A DNA stretch of 64,000 bases, from assembly GCA_027627225.1 (NCBI GenBank), contig CM051029.1, forward strand, positions 20,392,856-20,456,855, given 5' to 3'. This stretch comes from Congeria kusceri. Its lineage: Eukaryota; Mollusca; Bivalvia; Myida; Dreissenidae. A program made the translations under genes and the position numbers. Of this stretch, positions 23,871 to 36,780 are shown piece after piece (the first letter of the stretch is position 1; each line of letters opens with the position of its first letter). The notes beneath the pieces were generated by a model. The model worked only from the letters and a program-made list of their open reading frames with translations. It was not told where the DNA came from and made no database searches.

Positions 23871-26491
23871 TTTTCTCCTTCAATTTTCTACTTATTTGCT
23901 AAAAGGATATCTGTTAGAATTTCAAATAATAAGCATAATGACCATTTTTCAAGATTAGAAGTGCACATATTTAAAATCTGCGCGTGTACCTGTTACTGGA
24001 TATAAACTATTAAAAAAAACAACATAATCAGCTGATAGTTTGACCCTTCTTCAGCTGTGGCCCCACTTCCGCGGTCAATGGAAAAGATTTTATGACGGTA
24101 TCATAAAGATGGCTATCTGAATACCCCAAACTGTTATCAAGGATAATCTCGTCCGTTATGGATGGATTATACTTATTAATTAAACTAGAAAGTTACTTAA
24201 TTAATTAAATGAATGTTTATGATGCAATCAAAATACATTTGTTGTTTATAGGGGATGAGCACTATTGATGATAAACAACTGAAATCTCTGAATGAACTTT
24301 TTTTTTATCAACCTGGACAATATACAGGAACAATATACAACTGTTAATATAACACAACATTACATGTACCTCTCGAAATGTCAAACAGGTAAATTAGGAC
24401 ATTCGCATATCTACATGTTTTGAAGTATTGTACGAAAACATTATTTTTATTGAAACCATATTATTTTTCTAATAGAGTTTCTTTCAATTAAATTATAAAA
24501 TATTTTGAAGATAAATACCAAGCAATTAAATATAAAGTTCTATTAGTCTGCCTTGATTTTGTTTCTGAGTATAAAACTCCATTTGTATACAGTTAAGAAA
24601 ACAAAAACGTATTCAGATTATTTCAGCAGCTTCATCATGCTGAAGTATATTCCTTTATTTAATTAAGCAACGTTCTAATCAATTGATTAATGCACATACG
24701 TATTATTTTTATTTTCACAAATTTAGAAATCAATTTAATTTTATAAATTAAAAAAACGATTCATGCGGCTTTAAATTGCACCTATCTATTTGCCTAGGGG
24801 CTATATTTTATGACCCTTATCGATTGAAAGAAATAAAACACCGGAAAACGACGCCGGGTTTCGGTAATGATCGGCTGCAATCGCCGAAGCGGCCAAGTTG
24901 ATTATATTGAATTTCTAATAGCGCACCAGAGTGGCGGTTATTCATCCATATGGATTTGACGATGGGAAGATTGGGCGATAATTATCGTTGTGTACTATTT
25001 CATAGAAACGCGAAATTTCGAGTGTCTATATTTTTTTAGTGCGAAATCTGCAGAAAATAAAAGTTAAAATGTCGGATCGTCGCTGATAAGCCCAGGACGA
25101 ATTTAACTGTCGGAATCGAGATTCTATCATGTAAAGATATAAATACAATGCAGTGTGTTTATCGATTTACAAGAGCGTTTACTTGTATTAAACCTCACTT
25201 TTGTTAACAATGATGCATTCCCATTACCTGAAAAAGACATATTTTGACTTCCAAAACATGTTCAACCTTTTTGACAACCTTTTTGACACGTGACCAAGCG
25301 AAAGTGATTATCAGGTCATGTGACCGCGCTGACATGTTAATGTCATTAGGAGCAAACGACTACTTCAGGTTTATTAGCCAAATCATGAAAAGATTGCCTC
25401 CCTTGTCGTTACGTCATATAGTCGAGACGTCACTATTCAATATGTAAACACCCGATTCTCTTCAGTTCAAAATTAACTGTTAGAAACATAGTTTGCAAGT
25501 ATTTCGGAAAACGAAACAAGATTCAGGCATTCTTTAATCTGTTGGTAGCATTAAACATGTGTTTACCTTTTTTATTTACATTATTTTGTTCGGTATAATA
25601 ATATCAATATTAAATGGCATTCGCCTCGGATGATATTCTACACTCGGGTTGACAATATCAATGTCAAATACGCTGCCATATGATATTTATATATTGTCTT
25701 ATATACCGATGTTCCGCACTTGGGCAATTAACCGATATGAAAGTGTTTAGCATGGGCAGTGAGTAGATAAGAAAGTAGTTTAATTTCCGAGAATACCATG
25801 CGAGAACGTACAGTGATCATTTTCAGTCGGCGCGCACACAATGCATCTTCCGTTACTCCTTGACACCTATTTATCTAAAACATTGCTGTTTCGATTAAAA
25901 CACGAGTGTACTCTATTTGTACAGAGTTCGTGAATGGTAACTAATCTGCGACAATATTTCTTCTATATACAGGTGTTTGAGTGGCTTCAATTCAATATGA
26001 CACCAGCTTCATTGCTAACAATTGAAAGAATGAAATCAGCTTTATGGATAAAACTCAAGGAATTAAGATGCCCTTTTTCTCTGTATTGATAATACACAAA
26101 CACAAATAAAAATATACTACCAATACGTTAATTTTTTCATCAAAAGGTTCCTGTTTCATGTTCGTTTTGTTGCGCTTTATTATTCAAAAAATATTTTGTG
26201 TTTATTTTCCAATAGCTAGTGCGCTTTTAAGAAAGTACAGTTTACTTTAAAATTTCCGCGATTTTGTAGAACAATCTAAAAATTATACTCAACCTATAAG
26301 TTATTGCCGAACAATATATTAATCTTGATTTATTTCCGTGTCTATTCGACCTTTGTGTTAGAAAGTGAAATATATTTCGACATTTTTTAAAGAACTGCGT
26401 GAAAAAAAGACAGTGTAAGGTGTGTGTTTCATGATATGCTTTATTATAGGCAATGTGTGCATCTGATATGGATATTATCATTTATATGCAG
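23871..26491. other. Intron sequence before Ig exon 5
   Basis: No supported exon in 2.6 kb. Short frames such as 25244-25447 have no recognisable domain. Confidence 0.45.
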
Positions 26492-26788
26492 TTGCCCCAG
26501 AGACGCTTTCGTTTATTTTTCAAACGTGTGAGAAGGATGTCCAGACCAACTATTTGAAGGTGATCCAAGGTCATTCCATCAGAGGCACATGTGCAGCTAA
26601 GAGTAAACCGAGTCTAATCTATTCCTGGACTCCTGATACTATAGGAATTGCCGATGATTTCATTATGAGCAATGTCAGTAGACAGCACAGTGGCGAGTAC
26701 ACCTGCATAGCTTATAATGAAATGATTACAGCATTTGATGGAAAAATCAAGGGAACAAATCAATCCAGTTTCCAGCTAGATGTTATAG
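26492..26788 (+). CDS. Ig-like domain exon 5
   Basis: 297 bp (99 codons), acceptor TATGCAG, donor G|GTAGGG, phase 1 at both ends. Ig marks: SIRGTCAA (B Cys), IYSW (C Trp) and the classic HSGEYTCIAYNE (F strand with Cys). It opens the second, compact exon cluster (26.5-28.6 kb). Confidence 0.8.
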
Positions 26789-26930
26789 GTAGGGTTTGTT
26801 TTTGCTTATGGTGGAAGTTTCGCACTCTAGATGTAACATTTTCCAAGTGTGTACTTTTGAATAAACGTGCACCGAAAAGTTGATTTATTGGCTTAAACTA
26901 GTTTGATTTCATTTTCGCACTGCTTTTCAG

Positions 26931-27206
26931 AACCACCAGTTGTTCAGTCTTTAAGCAATACAACAGTTTTATTGAAAGTAAATTTGTCTGTCGCTTGCCC
27001 TTACATACTCGGAAATCAAGTAGAGATGAGATTCACGTGGTTTCACGACAATACCCCAACTATTGAATCGGGTAAAAATATTACGTCAACGAACATACAG
27101 CTCACTGACGAAGGATATTATACATGTAGAGTCAACACCACAATGGAACCCACAGGATGTGGTGTTGTGGAGCATACGACGAAACGTCGTTTTATGTGGA
27201 TGTGCA
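26931..27206 (+). CDS. Ig-like domain exon 6
   Basis: Acceptor TTTTCAG, start EPPVVQSL. Ig marks: LSVACPY, MRFTWF and DEGYYTCRVNT. Two donors overlap: A|GTGTAAG at 27206 keeps phase 1 like its neighbours, while AGT|GTAAGT at 27208 is a better match but changes the phase. Phase 1 is chosen because exon 7 begins in phase 1. N-glycosylation sequons: NTT, NLS, NIT. Confidence 0.75.
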
Positions 27207-27332
27207 GTGTAAGTAAATAGTAGCGTATATATTGAATTGATATATAATATAGAAAATACGCGTACGAAATCAGTGCCATTAACAACCATATGAACTATTG
27301 GGCAACATCATGTTGTTTTTTTGTTGTTGTAG

Positions 27333-27632
27333 ATCCTGTCAACATACGTAGATTTTATGCTGACGGGTTCAACTTTGCCTCTAATATTACAATAAACGAA
27401 AGTCAAACTTTGATTTTATTATGTGAAGCAGACAGTGACCCCGTAGCTAAACTGACACTCGTTAATAATACTCGTGATGGTGAACGTTTACTGCGGGAAG
27501 AATTCAATAACACAATATACGCCACTGTTGTAAATGCAAGATGTGAATTTGATAATGGTGTCTACCAATGTAAAGGAAACAACATCCATAATGCAGTGGA
27601 ACAAGTAAGAGAAATGGATATCATGATTCTGT
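27333..27632 (+). CDS. Ig-like domain exon 7
   Basis: 300 bp (100 codons), acceptor TTGTAG, donor T|GTAAGTG, phase 1 at both ends. Start DPVNIRRF resembles exons 2-4. B-strand Cys in LILLCEA and F-strand Cys in NGVYQCKGNN are present. The C-strand tryptophan is missing (AKLTLVNN), so the fold is somewhat divergent. Confidence 0.75.
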
Positions 27633-27746
27633 GTAAGTGAAAGTGATTGAAACATGTATTGATCATTTTTTCTCCCAGAGGCAGTCATGTAGTTTTAAAG
27701 CTCGATCTTAATATTTATGTTGTATTATCTTGTTTTGTAACTAAAG

Positions 27747-28070
27747 GTAAGCCGAGACCTTCCCCATTTTCTCCACCGATTACCAATGTCTTTAGAAGAT
27801 CAAATGATCCCGTTGTCCTCGTGTTTACTATTGTGGCTAATCCTCCTCCCAGTGACACATCGGCATATGTTTGGAGGAAGAAAATGAAAGAGAATGGCGA
27901 CTGGGTAACACTAAACACTACTAGTGAATTTCAAATACACATTTCCGAAGACAGACTGCAGACCAACCTGTCAATATCTCAACTACACGGTGAAGACTTT
28001 ACAAACTATTCGGTCCGTGTTAACAATGCTTTAGGCTATACAGAACAGGAATTTGTCCTTCTAGCAAGTG
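27747..28070 (+). CDS. Ig-like domain exon 8 lacking both canonical cysteines
   Basis: 324 bp (108 codons), acceptor CTAAAG, donor G|GTATGT, phase 1 at both ends. Starts GKPRPSPFSPP. C-strand Trp (AYVWRKK) and a good F/G strand (EDFTNYSVRVNNALG) are present, but the B-strand cysteine is Phe (LVFTI) and the F-strand cysteine is Ser (NYSVRV). Paired loss suggests a disulfide-free Ig fold and not random decay. It directly precedes the FN3 exon. Confidence 0.75.
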
Positions 28071-28337
28071 GTATGTATATTTATTATTTACTTTCTTACT
28101 TCAATTATAGCAATAAATTAATGAATAACTAAATATATTAGATAATGGTATTTTTTCACACAATCGCGCAACCAGGTTTTTTATCATAGCAAAACCAAGT
28201 GTTTGACAAACATAGACATTATCATTGACGGTACCCTTAGGAATGTCAGGAAATCAAACTTTATGAAAAAATAAACATTTAATTTACATAAGAATATGGA
28301 TACAACATTATCAAAATACTTTGCTCGTATTGTACAG

Positions 28338-28637
28338 TGCAGCCAGGTCTGCCACAACAATTTCATATCGTGAACGACGTGGTAACTGAACGATCTGTAA
28401 CAGTTGAATGGAAACCGGGATTTGATGGTGGTGAAGAACAATGGTTCGTGATTGGTTACAAAAAAGCAGCTGATGAAATGTGGACTTTCGAAAACGTCTC
28501 TGCAACAGTTTCTCGGAAGACTATTGATGAATTCGTTGCTGACACCAATTACAAGATCAAAATGTATGCAGACAATTCAATTGGAAAATCGGATGAGACA
28601 ACCGTACTAACCGTAATAACAAAGACCGCACAATCAG
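28338..28637 (+). CDS. Fibronectin type III domain exon
   Basis: 300 bp (100 codons), acceptor TGTACAG, donor G|GTATGC, phase 1 at both ends. FN3 marks: a proline-rich start (QPGLPQQF), SVTVEWKPGFDGG (B strand with Trp), WFVIGYKK (C strand), and TNYKIKMYADNSIGKS (F strand with the usual Tyr and the N-G-S-type turn). An Ig-array followed by FN3 is typical of membrane adhesion receptors such as nephrin-, Dscam- or sidekick-type proteins. The exon after it was not found. Confidence 0.8.
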
Positions 28638-29779
28638 GTATGCATGGTTGTATTGCTTTTGCTTATTTTTGTTAGATTTAGAGTATATAACTTATTTTAT
28701 ACCAAAAACGCATTCCAATGTTGATCACATATGTAATTTTTCTTGGAGTATACTACATAATTGTACTTTGTATGTCTTTTGCACGATTGAGTTCGATGTC
28801 ATTTGACGTATTTAAATATAGCAGTTCTGTCAAAGATGTACATCGTTCAATTATGCATAGTTCAGTCAACAACTTGGAAATGTAATGTGTAAATAGCATC
28901 TAAATAGCGCTAGCTAAACCGTCAACGGTGGGAGTTGATGCCAATCATACGCTTTTGTTCTGATTTATAATTACCCTTTTGTTTTACCCTTTCGGCTTCT
29001 ATCACAACATCCTTTTATTTCATTAACATTACACAAGATGAATCAAAATCTGTATAGGTTGGTCGTAAACTCACTAAAACAAGTAACAAAACAGTAAACA
29101 CGCTATGACAATTATATAATATTACTTCTACGTAAACGTTACCCAACAACGCTTTGACCTTTTTCGAACTTCCTACAAGTTCGCAAACGAATATACAGAA
29201 AGATGCATGACATACGAGAACACATAGAACTGAATTTGCGGACTTTCAAATATTAAATTAAAATTAAAACAATACAGCCATCTGCTTATTAGCAAAGACA
29301 AATACTGCAGTAACAAGTGAATTGACACAGATCTTTAAAGCCACACACACGGTGAAATTCGCAAAACACGGAATGAACTATTTACACTTCCTGCATCCTA
29401 ATATATGAACATTTTTATGTGATATATAAGCTAAATTAAGGCAACATTCTGTTTGATAGATAGTGCCTAATACCACATACATCGACGTAAAACTGTTACT
29501 GATGCTTTGTTTCCATAATGAGCATAGTGGAGACAGGGACTAAATCAGTAAGTCCATTGTCAAAAGTTGGCATGCTGCTAGAAAACTTACATTGTCTCTA
29601 ATATAAGAACGTTTGAAATATATAGATACAAAACATTTAATCTTATTACATGTTTACATCAAATTATACAATACATTATTTGTTTACAAGGAACGTTACT
29701 ATGTTTAATCAGAAAAGCAATATATACATGTCAGTATCCTGTATCTGTGATTTAGGTAACGTTTTAGTTTAATTTTGCT
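28638..29779. other. Non-coding stretch after the FN3 exon
   Basis: No transmembrane or further FN3 exon is visible. Probably intron. Confidence 0.45.
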
Positions 29780-30376
29780 TGTATAGTGCATTGTACCTTA
29801 AAGTTATCTGTATGGTGAAGGACTTGTCATGCTCGTACAGTGCACTCTACCTTTAAGTTATCTGTATGGTGAAGGACTTGTCATGCTCGTATAGTGCACT
29901 CTACCTTTAAGTTATCTGTATGGTGAAGGGCTTGTCATGCTTGTCTAGTGCATTGTACATTCAAGTTATCTGTATGGTGAAGGACTTGTCATGCTCGTAT
30001 AGTGATTTGTACCTTTAAGTTATCTGTATGGTGAACGACTTGTCAAGCTCGTATAGTGCATTGTACATTTAAGTTATCTGTATGGTGAAGGACTTGTCAT
30101 GCTCGTATAGTGCATTCTACCTTTAAGTTATCTGTATGGTACAGGACTTGTCATAATCCTATAGTGCATTGTACCTTTAAGTTATCTGTATGGTAAAGGA
30201 CTTGTCCTGCTCGTATAGTGCATTGTACCTTTAAGTTATCTGTATGGAGAAGGGCTTGTCATGCTCGTATAGTGCATATTACCTTTAAGTTATCTGTATG
30301 TTGAAGGACTAGTCATGCGTGTATAGTGCACTCTACCTTCAAGTTATCTGTATTGTGAAGGACTTGCCATGCTTAT
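29780..30376 (+). repeat. 54-bp minisatellite, about 11 copies
   Basis: Units read roughly GTATAGTGCATTGTACCTTT then AAGTTATCTGTATGGTGAAG then GACTTGTCATGCTC. Copies are 85-98% alike by eye, with changes such as CTCTAC for TTGTAC. No coding frame runs through it. Confidence 0.95.
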
Positions 30377-32635
30377 GCAAACAACCAGTTGTGCTTAACA
30401 TTCTGGCAAACACATGCTATTCAAAACTTCCTACTTAAAACTTAAATAGGTTGAGGATTGAATAGTGCGCTAATCGTAGCAGCAATGGGATCAACAAAGT
30501 CAACAAAGAAGTTGTGCAGGTGTTAAATGTAATATAGTCATTGGAAATATATATTTAAACTACCTGAGAGAACATTGTTCTAGCCGTTTTCTTGTAATGC
30601 AGGCATTATAACACATGTTTAGCGTACACTTTTGTAGTATATGTATTTATTAGAACATGTGATTTCTGACAAATTAAATAAGTTATCATGGAACATCGAA
30701 ACTGATATATATAGTATGTGTTTAACATTCTTTGACTTCTACTGAGTTTACGTAGTATCTGCAAATATTGTGGTGGTATATCAGACTTACATTTTCTTGC
30801 TGCTGTTATTGTTTTTACATATAATATATTTTCTAATATAATTTACATATATAGTTTTTCTTTGTTTAAATACAAGTATTTTGTTATTAAAATGTTTACA
30901 TATATATTGTACATGCTTGTATAAGGACACTCACATATGTTCTTTCTTACAATAGTTGTGTTGTTGTCTATTGTCCTGTTTTTATTATTGTAACAAACGC
31001 GGACTACCAAATCGGTTATATTAGTTTGGTCACATATAAATATAAAGGCGTTTGTAAAACGCTCATTTGCGTTTTTCGACATTGTTGCCAGGAAGTGATA
31101 TATCATATTTCATTTGTTCGGTTTGAGATAGCCTACAAGGAAGTATATATAATCAATAGCTATGTCAGCAACTAAGTAATCAGTATGCGCTTTCATGAGA
31201 CATGTACTTCTCGTGCACAAATGATACTTTATCAGCTGAAATTATCATCGAGCTAACGCCAACGCTTCGCAACTCATCCGCTTTTACCGCGCAACGTAAT
31301 CGTCCGACGAGCGCCAATCATGCGATATCAAGTTTGAATATGTACAAGGTCTACATGTACAATGACAGACCGAATATGAGCACACTCACGCAGTGCACAC
31401 TTGATAATGAATCAGTATCCGCTATCGTACTTCACTGCAATGAAACGATTTATTCAAAATAGGAATTACGTTAGTTCGTATAATATGACAACTTACTGCT
31501 GAAATTAAGTTTCTACATGTAAACCAGTAATATTTCACATGCAAATACTGCTATTTTTGTCATGCACATAGATTAAAAACAAACGCATTATGTTTTGTTT
31601 CGTAATATATCATTAAAAACATGCCTTCAGCGTTTGAGTTCTTAATTTGTAATAACAAATCTAAACTTATATATTAATTGATTTTCTTTTTTATCATTTT
31701 ACTGAATGAGAGTGTTAACTAAATTCTTAGCGTTTCACAACTGAAAAAAGGCTTATTTACTTAACAACTCAAATACAGGCACTAGAGGAATAACTTCATG
31801 AAACAAGTACTAAAATATCGACAAACTATTTGTGTTTTCGTTTTAATCCAGCGCCTATTGCACCTGAATGCATATCGTGAAATATTCAAACTTTATTGAC
31901 TGGCTGTCGAGTTTTTAAATAATTGAAAAGGTTTTCAAAGTTAGTAGCTGCCTTTCGAAATCCTGTGTCCGCACTATTGAATGCATTCTTTCCGCCGGTT
32001 GCAAATGAATAGTATCGTCGCCAGTGATCAAGGACTTCCTTTGACCTCCTTTCAAAATGCGCAATAGGCACACTTGAACCACTACACCGTGAAGTGTGTA
32101 TACGGACAACTCAATGTTTAGTGTGCTGTATTTAGATTTTATGTATTTAAAAATTGGCCTTGGCCTGCTGCAATTTAAAGTGCACATGTTTATGGTTTTT
32201 AAATTTATCAAAGTGGAGATAACTGTGTTAATATGTTTTTGAAACCATTAAATATATTGGTGTATCCATTTATACCCATATTCTGGTAAACTGACACAAC
32301 TATTAATAAATATAACTAAAATTTAATACATTTAGTATGTAAGTTTCGAGTTTCAAAATCAAAAGTAGAGAACCATATTATGTTCAATATAAAGGGAAAT
32401 AACCAGATTTTGCATTGTCAAATGATATACTACATTTAAATGCTCTTGTTTAAAATAATACTTATTTGTATTTTAATTATGATTACTCTTTATTAATATC
32501 GCATACCTTTCTCTAGTTGTTTCGAGTTAAAGTTGACTACAAATAATATGTTTGATTTGACATCGATCAAATCACATCAAACAATGTGTGAGCAAACTAG
32601 AATAAGACACGCGCAAGTGCGGAAATGATTATAAA
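30377..32635. other. Non-coding stretch between two satellites
   Basis: AT-rich. Small frames at 31202-31462 (+) and 31915-32211 (-) show no domain or splice support. Confidence 0.45.
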
Positions 32636-35040
32636 TGGCTAGAGCAAGGGACTATTTTCCAAGAATATGCCTCTGTTTGGATCGTTTAATGTATGGGGAT
32701 ACATTTTCTGGCTAGAGCAAGGGACTCTATTCAAACAATATGCCTCTATTTGGATCCTATAATGTATGGAGGTACATTTTCTGGCTAGAGCAAGGGTCAC
32801 TATTCCAAGAATATGCCTCTGTTTGGATGCTATAATGTATGGAGATACATTTTCTGGGGAGAGCAAGTGACTCTTTTCCAAGAACTTGCCTCTGTTTGGA
32901 TGCTATAATGTATGGAGATACATTTTCTGGCGAGAGCAAGGGACCCTTTTCCAAGAATATGCCTCTGTTTCGATCCTAAAATGTATGAAGATACATTTTC
33001 TGGCTGGAGCAAGGGACACTTTTCCAAGAATATGCCTCTGTTTGCATCTGATAATGTATGAGGATACATTTTCTGGCTAGAGCAAGAGACTCTATTCCAA
33101 GAATATTACCCCGTTTGGATCCTATAATGTATGGAGATACATTATCTGGCTTGAGCAAGGGACTCTTTTCCAAGAATATGCCTCTGTTTGGATCCTATAT
33201 TATATGGAGATACATTTTCTGGCTTGAGCAAGGGACTCTTTTCCAAGAATATGCCTCTGTTTTGATTCTATAATGTATGGAGATACATTTTCTGGCTAGA
33301 GCAAGGGACTCTATTCCAAGAATATGCCTCTGTTTGGATGCTATAATGTATGGAGATACATTTTCTGGCTGGAGCAATGGACTCTTTTCCAAGAATACGC
33401 CCCTGTTTGGATCCTATAATGTATGGAGATACATTACCTGGCTAGAGCAAGGGTCTCTATTCCAAGAATATGCCTCTATTTTGATACAATAATGTATGGT
33501 GATACATTTTCTGGCTTGAGCAAGGGACTCTTTTCCAAGAATATACCTCTGTTTGGATGCTATAATGTATGGAGATACATTTTCTGGCTAGGGCGAGGGA
33601 CTCTTTTCCAAGAATATGCCTCTGTTTGGATCCTTTAATGTATGGGGATACATTTTCTGGCTAGAGCAAGTGACTCTATTCCAAGAATATGCCCCTGTTT
33701 GGATGCTATAATGTATGGAGATACATTTTCTGGCTAGCAAGGGACTCTATTCAAAGAATATGCCTCTGTTTGGATCCTATAATGTATTGATATACATTTT
33801 CTGGCTAGAGCAAGGGCCACTATTCCATGAATATGCCTCTGTTTGGATGCTATAATGTATGGAGATACATTTTCTGGCAAGCAAGGGACTCTTTTCCAAG
33901 AATTTGCCTCTGTTTGGATGCTATAATGTATGAAGATACATTTTCTGGCGAGAGCAAGGGACCCTTTTCCAAGAATATGCCTCTGTTTCGATCCTAAAAT
34001 GTATGAAGATACATTTTATGGCTGGAGCAAGGGACACTTTTCCAAGAATATGCCTCTGTTTGCATCTGATAATGTATGAGGATACATTTTCTGGCTGAGG
34101 CAAGAGACTCTATTCCAAGAATATGTCCCCGTTTGGATCCTATAATGTATGGAGATACGTTATCTGGCGGGATCAAGGGACTCTTTTCCAAGAATATGCC
34201 TCTGTTTGGATCCTATACTGTATGGAGATACATTTTCTGGCTTTAGCAAGGGACTCGTTTCCAAGAATATGCCTCTGTTTTGATTCTATAATGTATGGAG
34301 ATACATTTTCTGGCTAGAGCAAGGGACTCTATTCCAAGAATATGCCTCTGTTTGGATGCTATAATGTATGGAGATACATTTTCTGGCTAGAGCAAGGGAC
34401 TCTGTTCCAAGAATATGCCTCTGTTTGGATCCTATAATGTATGGCGATACATTACCTGGCTAGAGCAAGGGTCTCTATTCCAAGAATATGCCTCTATTTG
34501 GATGCAATAATGTATGGAGATACATTTTCTGGCTTGAGCAAGGGACTCTTTTCCAAGAATATACCTCTGTTTGGATGCTATAATGTATGGAGATACATTT
34601 TCTGGCTAGAGCAAGCGACTCTTTTCCAAGAATATGCCTCTGTTTGGATCCGATAATGTATGGAGATACATTTTCTGGCGTTAGCAAAGGACTCTATTCC
34701 AAGAATATGCCTCTGTTTGGATCCTATAATGTATGGAGATACATTTGCTGGCTAGAGAAGGGACTCTTTTCCAATGATATGCCTGTGTTTGGATCCTATA
34801 ATGTATGGAGATATATTTTCTGGCTAGAGCACGAGTCTCTATTCGAAGAATATGCCTCTGTTTGGATGCTATAATGTATGGAGATACATTTTCTGGCTGT
34901 AGCATGGGACTCTATTTCAAGAATACTGTTTGGATCCTATTATGTATGGAGATACACTTTCTTGCTAGAGCAAGGGACTCTTTTCCAAGAATATGCCTCT
35001 GTTTGGATCCTACAATGTATGGAGATACATTTTCTTGCCA
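32636..35040 (+). repeat. 73-bp satellite, about 33 copies, with 1018-bp higher-order period
   Basis: The unit (73 bp) reads roughly ATGCCTCTGTTTGGATCCTA, TAATGTATGGAGATACATTT, TCTGGCTAGAGCAAGGGACT, CTTTTCCAAGAAT. Most units carry the 7-bp inverted repeat AATGTAT-GGAG-ATACATT. Variant units recur at a fixed distance: TTTGCATCTG at 33041 and 34059, ATACCTCTG at 33543 and 34561, and TTGCCTCTG at 32886 and 33904, all 1018 bp apart (14 units). Since 73 is not a multiple of three, the short open frames here are not genes. Confidence 0.95.
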
Positions 35041-36420
35041 GTAGACATATATGCAATATAAATCTTTAGAAACATATTGACAAAAGAGTGAACTGCCTTA
35101 TAATGCTATTAGAGTTTAATTTTGTATTATTTACCAAAATGTTTTAAGGCGTTTTCTTCACACTTACAAGAGGAAGGGTTTATGTCTGGTGGAAAGATGA
35201 AGAAACATTGTAGTCAAGATCCCTAGGAATGCACGTGATTTGCTGCCAAACTGCAACGTTAGTGTTATGTTTTTGAGATGTGTAACGTTTTGTGGGGTTG
35301 GTACATTTAGACCTTATGTTAATAGAAACAAAAATTCTTAATAGTATGTCAATATTTTAGAAAATTATTTGTCGCATGTTATTGCTAAGCATTTCTCCAA
35401 TTCATCGTGGATTTTTCAACACGGCAATACCCCATGTGTAAAGGTTCACTTCCATGTGGAAAAAATAAAAAAATATTCCTACACTGATATGGCCGGCACA
35501 GAGCCCAGACATTAGCATTATTGAAGATAGAATGATATAACCTGAAATATTTGCTTCAGAAAGGTTCACCTCATTTATTCTAAGACTGACCTCATAGAAC
35601 ACGTCATGCAGATTTGGACCTCAATCACTTCACACTACATAAGGTCATGAAACAACACGCGGCATACTGCATTGTTTTCTTTCAAAATAGTTTGCACACG
35701 TGTTTGTTCAGTTTTTGTTTCTTCCATAGTTTGACGTGGTACCTCCTTCATTTTGTTTTTGTTTATCGTCTAAACGACTGAAATATTTTCTGACACGGTC
35801 ATTGCAATTTTGAAGCAACGGAAGGTAACTAGTTTTTGTGAGTGTTAAATGTATGTAACCATGTGTTAAGAATATTGATTAAGTTAGGGTATTTCTATGC
35901 ATGAAAGGCTGCATTAGAAACCATGAAAGCTAAGCATAAATGACAATCCGGTGTAACGTTAACCAACATGGCCCGTTGATATTGATTCCTTCCCACGTAA
36001 GTTCATGCAGTATTCCGATTATTGAGAAACGGTTCGAATACTGTTTCCAATACAATCTGGCGTGTATCCACTCAAGATCAATTGATTAAAACATAAAATT
36101 CACACTAAATATGAAAGATGTTCCGAAAATGTGTATTTGACATATAATTATTACATTACCTTTATGTTTATATATATGTCCATTAATGATATTTGTATTG
36201 TAACGCACGGCAGGGTTGATTTTGCAATTGTGTATAACAAAAGTGCGGTGCTGACTTGTGATTTTAACTAGATTTTTAAAGACAACTGTTACTTCCCATT
36301 TTGGTTGATAAGTCCAGAGTATGTGTTAAAGAAGGTTGGTAGTGTAAATTGTCTTAAGTGAATGTGCCAGAAAATAACTATTACTTATTGTGGAATATAA
36401 CATTCACAACTTTTTTTATA
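35041..36420. other. Non-coding stretch
   Basis: No gene, RNA gene or clear repeat was recognised. Confidence 0.45.
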
Positions 36421-36504
36421 TCGCTTCTTCTTCTTCTTCTTCTTTTTCTACTACTATTACTACTACTACTACTACTACAACAACAACAACTACTACTACT
36501 ACTG

Positions 36505-36553
<49 letters not shown>

Positions 36554-36615
36554 TTCTACTACTACTACTATTACTATTACTATTACTACTACTGCTACTA
36601 CGACTACTACTACTT

Positions 36616-36654
<39 letters not shown>

Positions 36655-36780
36655 TTACTACTACTACTACTACTTCTACTACTGCTGCGACTACTATTAC
36701 CGTAGCTACTACTACTACTACTGCTACTACTACCACTACCACAACCAGTACCACTGCCACTGCTACTACTACTTCTTTTT
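36421..36780. repeat. Trinucleotide microsatellite (CTT)n then (CTA)n
   Basis: About 20 bp of CTT repeats pass into about 330 bp of CTA/ACT repeats with CAA, CTG, ATT and TTC interruptions. Long open frames in several frames (poly-Leu, poly-Thr, poly-Ser, poly-Val) follow from the repeat and are not evidence of protein. Confidence 0.95.

Noticed and set aside
29780..35040. A CRISPR array
   Set aside because: The repeats are direct tandem units without unique spacers, in an animal genome.
32639..35069. Many 60-95 codon frames with a shared motif
   Set aside because: They repeat every 73 bp, which is not a multiple of three, and are read from the satellite on both strands.
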